Assembly (NCBI GenBank): GCA_017560765.1
Contig: JAFZEI010000105.1
Location: 1-38,107, forward strand
From: Clostridia bacterium
GTDB lineage: Bacteria; Bacillota; Clostridia; UBA1212; UBA1255
Reading direction: 5' to 3'
DNA length: 38,107 nucleotides
Shown here: positions 9,185 to 16,752 of the stretch, in pieces
Layout: every line of letters begins with the position of its first letter
Numbering within the stretch: position 1 is the stretch's first letter
Made by a program: the position numbers and the translations under genes
The notes under the pieces: generated by a model
The model's input: only the letters and a program-made list of their open reading frames with translations
What the model was told of the DNA's origin: nothing
Databases searched by the model: none

Positions 9185-10232
9185 AAATTTCATTTATTAA
9201 AGAACAAGCTTCATCAAATGTGCGAGCTTTGAAAATACGGTCGCGCACTGCGGCGGCACCTTTAACTCCTTTTGTATACCAAGCTAAGTGTTTGCGCATT
9301 TCAGTAATGCCATGGCTTTCTCCTTTAAGGCGAACAGCATATTCCGTATGAGCATTTATTGTTGATATTATATCTTCTTTTGAGGGTGTATAAGGATTTT
9401 CCGCAGGAGTCAAAAGTTCCCTGAAAAGCCACGGTTTACCAAGCGCACCACGTCCAATCATAATGCCGCTGCAACCGGTTGCTTCAAACATATTCAGTGC
9501 CGATTCTGCGCAAACAATATCACCGTTGCCAATAACGGGAATTTTTAACGCATTTACTACTTTTTTTATGGCATCTGTATTGCTTTTGCCGGAATAATAT
9601 TCATCGCGGAAACGTCCGTGCACAGCCACCGCAGCAGCACCTCCGGATTCCGCAGCAAGAGCAGCTTCTACGCAAAGCTCATTGCCAATTTCATATCCTC
9701 TTCGAATTTTTACGGTGACCGGCAGACCGCAAGCATTCGATACACTTTGCACTATTTTTTCAATTAAAAGGGGATTTTTTAAAAGAGCGCTACCCTCACC
9801 GTTGGATGTGACTTTTTGCATAGGGCAGCCCATATTTATGTCAATTAAGGACACACCTCGGTCACGGAAAATTGCGGCACATTCTGCCATTATATCAGGT
9901 TCGCTTCCGAAAATTTGCACGCTTAAAGGAGCTTCTTTGTCGTCGGAATCTGCCAGCGCAAGGCTGTTGTTGCCCTTGTAATGGACACCTTTGGCACTTA
10001 TCATTTCAGAAAAAACCAAACCCGGAGAATATGGAGAGTTTTTACAAACAAGACGAAAAGGCAGATCTGTAACACCTGCAAGGGGAGCAAGCCACACGTT
10101 GTTTTGGACTTCAAATTGTGTTTCTTTGCCTTGGAGCGTAATGGGGTGAAAATGCTTTTGTAATTTGCCCAGAGCTTCAAGGTTTTGTGAAGATGTGTTA
10201 TTTTTTATTTCGCCGTTTCGTTCAAAATTCAT
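9177..10232 (-). CDS. dusB: tRNA-dihydrouridine synthase (DusB family)
   Basis: FMN-dependent enzyme that reduces uridine to dihydrouridine in tRNA. It has LAPLAGVTDLPFR at about 48-60, the NxGCP catalytic motif with C136 (INMGCPMQK), RRGYE, and the FMN-phosphate region GNGDI plus IMIGRGALG. Length is 351 residues from ATG 10232, chosen because AGAGGT lies just upstream; the frame stays open another 20 codons. About 45 residues precede the usual family start and are polar and low in conservation. It is a single gene on the - strand, convergent with hemZ and divergent from cpaF. Confidence 0.93.
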   Translation of the reverse strand: MNFERNGEIKNNTSSQNLEALGKLQKHFHPITLQGKETQFEVQNNVWLAPLAGVTDLPFRLVCKNSPYSPGLVFSEMISAKGVHYKGNNSLALADSDDKEAPLSVQIFGSEPDIMAECAAIFRDRGVSLIDINMGCPMQKVTSNGEGSALLKNPLLIEKIVQSVSNACGLPVTVKIRRGYEIGNELCVEAALAAESGGAAAVAVHGRFRDEYYSGKSNTDAIKKVVNALKIPVIGNGDIVCAESALNMFEATGCSGIMIGRGALGKPWLFRELLTPAENPYTPSKEDIISTINAHTEYAVRLKGESHGITEMRKHLAWYTKGVKGAAAVRDRIFKARTFDEACSLINEIFK

Positions 10233-10354
10233 AAAGTTACCTCTCGTTTGAAAACTGTAGACAAGTTTAAACGAAGAAACATAATGTGTCAATTGTTTGT
10301 ATTACTACCATCGAAATGCGTCGAAAACGGATAAAAAAAGACGAACGAAAGTTC

Positions 10355-10383
10355 TTGCTTTGCAAAGGCAAAAGGAATATATT
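10355..10383 (+). promoter_or_regulatory. Sigma-A-like promoter of the Tad-like operon
   Basis: TTGCTT (10355-10360) and TATATT (10378-10383) are separated by 17 bases, a good match to a housekeeping promoter. It lies between divergent dusB and cpaF, about 18 bases before the strong AGGAGGTGAT site. The spacer contains the palindrome CTTTGCAAAG (10358-10367), which touches the -35 box and could be a protein site; this is inference. Confidence 0.55.
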
Positions 10384-10428
10384 ATAGCTCACCAATGAAA
10401 AGGAGGTGATTTCATAGATGGCAAATAT

Positions 10429-11520
10429 TTGATTGAAATAGCAGAAAGAAAATTGGCAGGCAAAATGGACATGTCCAGAGAATACAGTGACGCAGAGCTT
10501 AAACGATTGATTGACAGTTGTTTAGAGGAGCTGGTTATGAGGATTCCCAATTCGGAGGTAGACACAAAGCAGCTTGCAGCCGAGGTTTTTAACAGCAGAC
10601 GCCGTCTTGGCATAATACAACCATTTTTAGAAGATCCTGCAGTAAATGAAATAATGATAAACGGTACAGATGGTATTTTTATAGAAGTTAACGGCGTGCT
10701 TGCAGATTCGGGAGCACGATATGACAGTAAAGAAGAACTTTTTCACAATATTCAAACGATGCTCTTTCAAAGTAACAGAACTGTAAATGAGAGCACACCT
10801 ATTGTAGATGCAACTTTGGCAAGTGGTGCACGTATAAATGTAGTTTTAAATCCTTTAGCAATCAACGGGCCCATTGTTACTATCAGAAAATTCACAAAAC
10901 AACAATACACAATTGAAGATTTTATAAAAAACGGCACTTTGACTGAGAAAATGGCAGAATATTTGAAGGAATCTGTCATTTTAGGGAAAAGCATAATTAT
11001 TTCAGGAAGTACATCTTCCGGTAAAACAACTTTTTTAAATATGCTTACTTCTTTTATACCGTCAGAAGAAAGAATCATTACAATAGAGGATTCTGCGGAG
11101 CTGAATATACGACATAGAAATATTGTAAGAATGGAGACCAGAAATGCCAATACGGAGGGATATGGGGAGATTAAAATGCGTGCTTTAATAAAAGCTGCGT
11201 TAAGAATGAGGCCGGACAGGCTTTTAATTGGAGAGGTTAGAGATGAGAGTGCTTTGGAGCTTCTTACTGCAATGTGTACGGGACATAGCGGCTCTATGTC
11301 AACAATTCATGCAAATTCTGCGGAGGATACACTTGTAAGGCTTGAAACCATGGCTTTGTGGGAAGGTCATGTTCATTCCGAAGCAATAAAAAGAATGATA
11401 ATTTCCGGTGTGGATACAGTTGTTTTCCTTGAGAGAAATAAAAGGGGCAGACGTGTTAAGGAGATTGCAGAGGTAAATAAAAATGAAAAAGAGAAAATTA
11501 CATTGGAACGAGTTGTTTAG
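10429..11520 (+). CDS. cpaF: CpaF/TadA-type secretion ATPase
   Basis: Hexameric ATPase that powers assembly of Tad/type IVb pili, acting at the inner face of the membrane with TadB and TadC. Walker A is GSTSSGKT at 193-200, the acidic Asp box is TIEDSAEL, Walker B is LLIGEVRDE at 265-273, and a histidine motif MSTIHANS follows. Length is 363 residues, within the CpaF range, with the usual helical N-terminal domain. The start is unclear: the frame has only TTG at 10429 (18 bases after a near-perfect AGGAGGTGAT site) or a rare ATA at 10414, while the well-placed ATG at 10418 is out of frame and gives a four-codon ORF ending on the TTG. Its last 38 bases overlap tadB. Confidence 0.93.
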   Translation: MIEIAERKLAGKMDMSREYSDAELKRLIDSCLEELVMRIPNSEVDTKQLAAEVFNSRRRLGIIQPFLEDPAVNEIMINGTDGIFIEVNGVLADSGARYDSKEELFHNIQTMLFQSNRTVNESTPIVDATLASGARINVVLNPLAINGPIVTIRKFTKQQYTIEDFIKNGTLTEKMAEYLKESVILGKSIIISGSTSSGKTTFLNMLTSFIPSEERIITIEDSAELNIRHRNIVRMETRNANTEGYGEIKMRALIKAALRMRPDRLLIGEVRDESALELLTAMCTGHSGSMSTIHANSAEDTLVRLETMALWEGHVHSEAIKRMIISGVDTVVFLERNKRGRRVKEIAEVNKNEKEKITLERVV

Positions 11521-12205
11521 TTTTGTTTTTATATATTTGCTTTGTTCTGTTTTTGTTTTTAATGCCATGTTTGACAGTTGGCGGATAAGTATATTGTTAA
11601 TGCTTTGCGGTTTGCCGATTTTTGTAAAAAAGATAAAACAGTATATTATTCAAAAAAGGCAAAATCGAATAGAGGCAGAATTCTATCAACTTTTAAGCAG
11701 CATTTCTTTATCTATGTCTTCAGGGATGTCTTTAGAAAACAGTTTAAAAGAAGCTGTCGTTACAGGCAAAAAAGAATATAAATCTTTGAATGCAGAGCTT
11801 GAGGGCATTTACAGAATGATGCAAAACAACTATTCTCCGGAGGTTGCCTTTTTTACTTTGTATAAAAAAACAGGGAATAGGGAGATTAAGACTTTTTCTG
11901 AAATATTATCTGTGGGTGTGCCTGCGGGAATAAATTTGGCTGCACTGATGAGATGGCTTGCTTCTGCATACAGGATGCGTTTTGATGCAGAGTGTGAAAT
12001 AGTCAGAATTTTAAATGCACCAAAGTTCAACAATCGTATTATATTGGCAATGCCTATTGTATGTGTCGTGTTATTTAAACAAATTGCTCCGTATTACATG
12101 GCGCCGCTTTATTTCGGCACAGGTAGGATTATTATGATGGGTGTTTTGGCAATAATTCTGTTTGCTTGGTGGTTTGGCAGTAAGCTGGGAGAAATAGAAT
12201 ATTAG
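11483..12205 (+). CDS. tadB: TadB-like type II/IV secretion platform protein (T2SSF)
   Basis: Inner-membrane platform protein of a Tad pilus. It has 240 residues, with two N-terminal membrane segments (about 10-28 and 32-48), a cytoplasmic T2SSF helical domain (SSISLSMSSGMSLENSLKEAV and onward), and C-terminal membrane segments ending in ILFAWWFGSKL. The domain pattern and the position after cpaF support TadB rather than GspF. ATG 11483 has GAGGT at a good distance and lies inside the end of cpaF, so the two are probably translationally coupled. It is shorter than proteobacterial TadB (about 300 residues), as is usual in Firmicutes. Confidence 0.85.
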   Translation: MKKRKLHWNELFSFVFIYLLCSVFVFNAMFDSWRISILLMLCGLPIFVKKIKQYIIQKRQNRIEAEFYQLLSSISLSMSSGMSLENSLKEAVVTGKKEYKSLNAELEGIYRMMQNNYSPEVAFFTLYKKTGNREIKTFSEILSVGVPAGINLAALMRWLASAYRMRFDAECEIVRILNAPKFNNRIILAMPIVCVVLFKQIAPYYMAPLYFGTGRIIMMGVLAIILFAWWFGSKLGEIEY

Positions 12206-12223
12206 TTTTTTGGGGAGGATATA

Positions 12224-12850
12224 GTGAAGATAAAAGATCATATAATTTATTTCATCTGTAGTGCCGCCTTTTTTTGCATTGCACTTCTGATGGGCGAGAG
12301 CATACTCTTTTGTGTTGCTATGGGAGGTGCTGCAGGAGTTTTAAGCTTTGTGACAATCAAAGTAACAGAGCAGAAGAAAATAAAAAACAGGAATAGAAGT
12401 TATGAGATGGATTTGCCGGACATCATGATTCATATTGCGATGTTTACAGAGGCCGGACTCGGTTTGCAGGATGCAATAGAAAGAGCAACGAGAGCAGGAA
12501 TTCAAAGTAAACCGTTATATATTGATTTGGCTTCTGTTTTTGAAAAAGTGAGAAAGGGAGGAACGAAGGATTTTATTACAGGATTAGAGGAGTTGGCAAA
12601 AGTCAGAAAATCACCTGCCTTAAGCAATTTTTGCACAACAATTATACAAAATATGCGAAAAGGAAGTGGTGAAATCAGTAATTTATTTACTACACAAGCA
12701 CAATTATACAGAAATGAACGACGCAGAATAGCCGGTAAACTGGCAGATGAGGCAGCAACCTTATTGCTGATACCTTCTACTCTTGTGCTGTTGGCATTGA
12801 TAGTAATGCTTCTTGCTCCTGCGATAATGGAGCTGTTTAATGGGTTTTAA
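12224..12850 (+). CDS. tadC: TadC-like type II/IV secretion platform protein (T2SSF)
   Basis: Second platform protein of the Tad-like locus, 208 residues. Two membrane segments at about 8-45 are followed by the T2SSF domain (LPDIMIHIAMFTEAGLGLQD), then an ERRRIAGKLADEAA segment and a C-terminal membrane segment (LLIPSTLVLLALIVMLLAP) typical of TadC. The start is GTG 12224, preceded by GGGGAGGA. It is expected to form a hetero-oligomer with TadB, above CpaF. At 208 residues it is at the short end for TadC. Confidence 0.85.
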   Translation: MKIKDHIIYFICSAAFFCIALLMGESILFCVAMGGAAGVLSFVTIKVTEQKKIKNRNRSYEMDLPDIMIHIAMFTEAGLGLQDAIERATRAGIQSKPLYIDLASVFEKVRKGGTKDFITGLEELAKVRKSPALSNFCTTIIQNMRKGSGEISNLFTTQAQLYRNERRRIAGKLADEAATLLLIPSTLVLLALIVMLLAPAIMELFNGF

Positions 12851-12881
12851 TAAAAGTGTATATAACTGGAGGTATTTTATT

Positions 12882-13088
12882 GTGAGTATTATTTTCTATT
12901 TGAAGGTGAAAGCTTTTTTTGACAAGTTAATAAAAGGCGAATCAGGGATGGGAACCATAGAAGTAATAATTATTATTGCTGTTTTGGTAGCTCTTGCGTT
13001 GGTATTCAGAAATTTTATTATGGATATGGCCGGGATGATTTTTGATAAAATAAAAGCGAAAACAGATGCCACGATAAATTCGCTTTAA
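12882..13088 (+). CDS. Flp1-like type IVb pilin
   Basis: Probable major pilin subunit of 68 residues. After a 22-residue positively charged leader comes GESG/MGTIEVIIIIAV: cleavage after G22 would put Glu (E27) at +5, the hallmark of type IV prepilins. A single hydrophobic helix (about 28-42) and a short basic tail follow, as in the Flp1-like family of Gram-positive Tad loci. I chose GTG 12882 because TGGAGG lies about 9 bases upstream; an ATG at 12840 overlapping the tadC end would add 14 residues. No prepilin peptidase is in the window, so processing must depend on a gene elsewhere. Confidence 0.82.
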   Translation: MSIIFYLKVKAFFDKLIKGESGMGTIEVIIIIAVLVALALVFRNFIMDMAGMIFDKIKAKTDATINSL

Positions 13089-13113
13089 GATATTAATTTT
13101 GCGGGAGGATAAT

Positions 13114-14097
13114 ATGAAATTAAATAAAGAAAGAACGGGACGAGGCCTGACGGTTAGCTCTTTATATTCCCCAAAAGAATTAAAAGAAAAAATGAATTTT
13201 GTTGCAGAAAACATGAATAATATTTTTGTTCCATCTGATGTAAGCTGGGAGGGGGTAAATTATTCTTTTTATATCAGCCACAGACAATCTTTAAAGGAAT
13301 ATGTATGCGAAAACGGTATAACAAAAGAAGAGTTTTTTCTCTTTATAAAAAGCATTGCATGCTTATTTGAAAGCGCTAAGGAGAATAATATTGATCCTCA
13401 TGAATTTGTTTTTGATTATGAGTGTATTTTCGTTGGAGAAAATATAACCGAACTTGAATTTATCTTTGCACCTGATAGTGAAACGTATAAAGACGGAATA
13501 GTTGCATATAATAAATGCAGTGATATGGTATCAATTATTGCTCTTTACATCGAATGCAATTCTTCGGAACAAAGTCTAAAACAAGAAAAAGATATTTTAC
13601 AAGCATTGACGATTTTGGCTGAATGGGAAAAAGGGCCAAATATTGATACTTTCCCTATAGACGAATTATCACCGTTAATAGAGGCGGCAAGTACACAATT
13701 TCGCGTTGGAAATTACTTAAAGAATACATTTTATGAATTATTCAATTGTTTCATAAAAAAGTTTAATGCTGATGAAGGTGATTGCGGAATGAGGTTAAAA
13801 GGGGAATTGCTTTTAAAAGATATAAAATATGTATTGGATGGCAAAGCACAGGGAAGTATTAATATCGGGCGCGATGAAGAATGGGCAGATGTAGCTGTGG
13901 ATATAATATATGTAAGCCGAAAACATGCTAAGATATATAAAGAAAAAGATACATGGTTTATTAAGGATTTAAATTCAAAAAACGGCACTTTTGTTAATGG
14001 TACCAGAATTGCTTCGGAAAGACCTTTTTCATTGGACGATGGCTATGAAATAGGATTCGGTGCACCTGAATCAAGGCTTATTTTCTGCTTGCCCTAA
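13114..14097 (+). CDS. FHA-domain protein with DUF6382-like N-terminus
   Basis: Cytoplasmic protein of 327 residues. The C-terminal FHA domain (about 230-327) has all key residues: GR at 252-253, S268 and H271 in VSRKHAKI, and LNSKNGTFVNG. FHA domains bind phosphothreonine. The N-terminal 200 residues have no membrane segment and resemble the DUF6382 domain found before FHA in clostridial Tad loci; I base this on overall pattern and context only. The start ATG 13114 follows GGGAGGA. Its place between the pilin and mreB-like genes suggests it links a kinase signal to the pilus machinery. No Ser/Thr kinase gene is in the window. Confidence 0.85.
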   Translation: MKLNKERTGRGLTVSSLYSPKELKEKMNFVAENMNNIFVPSDVSWEGVNYSFYISHRQSLKEYVCENGITKEEFFLFIKSIACLFESAKENNIDPHEFVFDYECIFVGENITELEFIFAPDSETYKDGIVAYNKCSDMVSIIALYIECNSSEQSLKQEKDILQALTILAEWEKGPNIDTFPIDELSPLIEAASTQFRVGNYLKNTFYELFNCFIKKFNADEGDCGMRLKGELLLKDIKYVLDGKAQGSINIGRDEEWADVAVDIIYVSRKHAKIYKEKDTWFIKDLNSKNGTFVNGTRIASERPFSLDDGYEIGFGAPESRLIFCLP

Positions 14098-14155
14098 AAA
14101 ACAGCTTATGGTAATATTTAACGGTGTAAATTAATTGATTTTGGAGTGTTTACAG

Positions 14156-15178
14156 ATGGGCTTTTTTAAACAAAACATAGCAATAGATTTGGGAACTGCA
14201 ACTGTACTTGTTAGTGTTGGAGGCAAAGGTGTTGTTATAAAAGAGCCTTCAATTGTAGCGGTAAAGGACGGTACAAATGAAGTTATAGCAATAGGCGAAG
14301 AAGCCAGACTTATGATGGGAAGAACACCTTTTGATATTAAAACAGTACGTCCTGTACAAAATGGTGTCATTTCGAGCTATACTATAACAAGAAAAATGAT
14401 TGCTTATTATCTTAATAAAGCAATTACTAATCCTCTTTCAAGAAAGTTTAAACCGGATGTTCTTATTTGTATACCAAGTAAGACAACAAATGTAGAAAAG
14501 AGAGCTGTATATCAAGCAGCTATAGGTGCCGGAGCCGGACGCGTATTTCTTGTTGAGGAGCCTTTAGCAGCTGCTGTCGGTGCAGGGTTAGATATTTCAA
14601 GGCCTACAGGAAATATGATAATAGATATCGGAGGCGGTACAACAGATATAGCTGTTATCTCATATGAGGGTATTGTAAACAGTAAGAGTGTGCGCGTTGC
14701 CGGAGAATCTTTTGACGATACAATAAAAAGTTATTTAAAGAAAAAACATAATCTCATGGTTGGTGACAGTACAGCCGAAGAAATAAAAATCGAGGTTGGT
14801 TGTCTCTATCACGGAGCCAAAAAGAGCTCAATAGAAATCAGAGGAAGTGACTTGATAACAGGTCTTCCGAGTGAGAGGATTATTACATCAGAAGAGATTC
14901 TTGAACCGCTTATTGATACTGCAGTTCCGATTTTGGATGGTATTCATGCTGTTCTTGAAGAAACACCGCCTGAGCTCGCAGCAGATATTTATTGCAAGGG
15001 AATTGTTATGACAGGCGGAGGGGCTCAGATTGCCGGATTTGATGAGCTTATCAGAAAGAGTACCGGTGTTGATGTTATGCTTGCAGAAAATCCTCAATAC
15101 TGTGTTGTGCAAGGTTGCGTGAATATTCTCAATGATATGGATAGCGATAAGAAGCGCCGTTATGCAATTACTCGATAA
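14156..15178 (+). CDS. MreB/Mbl-family actin-like protein
   Basis: Bacterial actin homologue of 340 residues. It has phosphate-1 loop IDLGTATVLV, phosphate-2 loop IIDIGGGTTDIAVIS and the adenosine motif MTGGGAQIAG. Together with EPSIVAVK near the start and LICIPSKTTNVEKRA in the middle, these place it in the MreB/Mbl group rather than FtsA, ParM or DnaK. The function expected is a membrane-bound filament guiding wall synthesis. It lacks the usual mreC and mreD partners and instead ends the Tad-like run, so its role here is open. ATG 14156 has TTTGGAG 9 bases upstream; a TTG at 14135 in the same frame is less likely. Convergent with murC. Confidence 0.9.
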   Translation: MGFFKQNIAIDLGTATVLVSVGGKGVVIKEPSIVAVKDGTNEVIAIGEEARLMMGRTPFDIKTVRPVQNGVISSYTITRKMIAYYLNKAITNPLSRKFKPDVLICIPSKTTNVEKRAVYQAAIGAGAGRVFLVEEPLAAAVGAGLDISRPTGNMIIDIGGGTTDIAVISYEGIVNSKSVRVAGESFDDTIKSYLKKKHNLMVGDSTAEEIKIEVGCLYHGAKKSSIEIRGSDLITGLPSERIITSEEILEPLIDTAVPILDGIHAVLEETPPELAADIYCKGIVMTGGGAQIAGFDELIRKSTGVDVMLAENPQYCVVQGCVNILNDMDSDKKRRYAITR

Positions 15179-15194
15179 TTTCTTTTAATTTGAT

Positions 15195-16571
15195 TTAAAT
15201 AAGCTTAGAAATTATTTTATTTACATCACCGGCACCTAAAGTTATTATCACATCGCCCTTTTTTGCGATATAGCGTAACAGTGCGGCTGTCTCGCAAAAA
15301 TCCGATATATGTTTTGCGTTTATGCCTTTGTTGATAAAATATTCTGACATGGATTTCCCGGAAATTGTTCCGGGATCTTTTTCTCTTGCGGGGAAAATAT
15401 CTGTAACAACCACAAAATCAGCTTCTTTTAGTGCGTCTGCAAAATCGTCAATAAAGGCGATGGCACGGGAATATGTATGTGCTTGAAATACTGCGTATAT
15501 TTTATTGTTGCCTGCTACTTCCCTTGCAGCTGAAAGAGTTGCTTGTATTTCCGTAGGATGATGTGCATAGTCATCTATAACAAGAGCGCCGTTGATTTCG
15601 CCTTTGTTTTCAAAACGTCGTCCTGTACCGTAAAAAGCTTCAAGACCTGCTTTGATGCTTTCTGCTGAGCAACCTAGTTGTACGGCTGCTGCGGCAGCTG
15701 CTACAGAGTTAGAAACATTATGCAAACCCGGAACATTTAAAACTATATCTGTAATGGGAATATTCTTATTGTAAAGTGTGTATGTAGTGCCTACAACACC
15801 GGGCTGACGACGGGAAATATTTCCTGCATAGAAATCTCCGGCAGGATTCTTAATGCTGTAGGTTACAACATTTGTTGCGGCTTTTTCTGATACTTTCATT
15901 GCATTTTTGTCATCTGCACATACAACAAGAAAACCGTCGGCAGGACAATAAGAAACGAATTCAGAAAAGCAGTCTGTTATATGATTAAGATCTTTGTAAT
16001 AATCCAGATGTTCCTCTTCGATGTTGAGAATTATTTCGCCAAAAGGACGAAGATTAAGGAAATTGGCATGGTATTCACATGCCTCTGTAATAAAATAGTC
16101 ACTGTCATTGGCAAGTACATTACTGCCGATGCGAGGAAAAACACCACCTATATGAATACTGGGATTTATGTTAGCTGAAAGCAAAATAGAGCTTAACATT
16201 GATGTTGTGGATGTTTTGCCGTGAGTACCGGCAACAGCTACAGAATATTTATAATGGGAGCAGATTTTTCCGAGGTAAACACCACGCTCCATTATTGGTA
16301 TGTTTCTTCGCGCTGCTTCTATAAGCTCCGGATTGTCTTGGGGAACTGCAAGTGTATAAACAACAAGTGTTACATCTTCAGAAATATTTTGTGCCGAATG
16401 GAAGGGATAAACAGTTATTCCTTTTTCCTGTAAATGAGTCAGCTTGTCAGAATCCGTTCTGTCAGAGCCGCTTACCGAATAACCTTGTTTAAAAGCCAGT
16501 TCCGCTATACCGCTCATGCTTGAACCGCCGATTCCTATGAAATGTATATGTCCTTTTTTTTCATTGATCAT
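15195..16571 (-). CDS. murC: UDP-N-acetylmuramate--L-alanine ligase MurC
   Basis: Cytoplasmic ATP-dependent ligase that adds the first amino acid, L-alanine, to UDP-MurNAc in peptidoglycan synthesis. It shows the N-terminal nucleotide motif GIGGSSMSGIAELA, the ATP loop GTHGKTSTTSML, the catalytic-domain EACEY and NIEEEHLDYY segments, and the Mur-family YAHHPTEI near the C-terminal domain. Length is 458 residues, normal. Start ATG 16571 is preceded by GAGGAG, about 11 bases away. It is alone on the - strand, read from a promoter at 16659-16688 that carries a perfect inverted repeat, so it may be separately regulated from other wall genes. Confidence 0.96.
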   Translation of the reverse strand: MINEKKGHIHFIGIGGSSMSGIAELAFKQGYSVSGSDRTDSDKLTHLQEKGITVYPFHSAQNISEDVTLVVYTLAVPQDNPELIEAARRNIPIMERGVYLGKICSHYKYSVAVAGTHGKTSTTSMLSSILLSANINPSIHIGGVFPRIGSNVLANDSDYFITEACEYHANFLNLRPFGEIILNIEEEHLDYYKDLNHITDCFSEFVSYCPADGFLVVCADDKNAMKVSEKAATNVVTYSIKNPAGDFYAGNISRRQPGVVGTTYTLYNKNIPITDIVLNVPGLHNVSNSVAAAAAAVQLGCSAESIKAGLEAFYGTGRRFENKGEINGALVIDDYAHHPTEIQATLSAAREVAGNNKIYAVFQAHTYSRAIAFIDDFADALKEADFVVVTDIFPAREKDPGTISGKSMSEYFINKGINAKHISDFCETAALLRYIAKKGDVIITLGAGDVNKIISKLI

Positions 16572-16648
16572 ACGAAAATCTACTCCTCACAGTAAAGAAT
16601 ATGCTGTAGTGAGTCTAAAGTATAACATATAAAGGATGTAATTTCTAT

Positions 16649-16679
16649 TTGTTTTTACATTATAAGTAAGTAAAAACAA
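16649..16679. promoter_or_regulatory. Perfect 10-bp inverted repeat (candidate operator)
   Basis: TTGTTTTTAC (16649-16658) and GTAAAAACAA (16670-16679) are perfect inverted repeats with an 11-base spacer, 31 bases in all. The spacer contains the - strand -10 box of murC. There is no T-run after either arm and the pairs are AT-rich, so a DNA operator is a better reading than a terminator. The binding protein is unknown. Confidence 0.5.
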
Positions 16680-16688
16680 TTTGTACAA
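16659..16688 (-). promoter_or_regulatory. Promoter of murC
   Basis: On the - strand, TTGTAC (16683-16688) and a consensus TATAAT (16659-16664) are separated by 18 bases. Transcription would start near 16652, leaving a leader of about 80 bases before murC. The -10 box lies inside the inverted repeat at 16649-16679. Confidence 0.5.
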
Positions 16689-16717
16689 TTGCATGATTCG
16701 ATTTACAATGGTATAAT
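16689..16717 (+). promoter_or_regulatory. Promoter of the membrane protein-foldase-queA-tgt-yajC run
   Basis: TTGCAT (16689-16694), a 17-base spacer and consensus TATAAT (16712-16717) lie about 35 bases before ATG 16753. It is back to back with the murC promoter, and the two -35 boxes are adjacent. Confidence 0.6.
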
Positions 16718-16752
16718 CATCAGGAATTAAATTTGTATTGGGAGAAATAAAT

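Noticed and set aside
15175-15215. 9-bp inverted repeat ATAATTTCT / AGAAATTAT at the mreB-murC junction
   Set aside because: The arms are nearly all A and T, the loop is 23 bases and both arms lie in coding ends. It is too weak to call a terminator.
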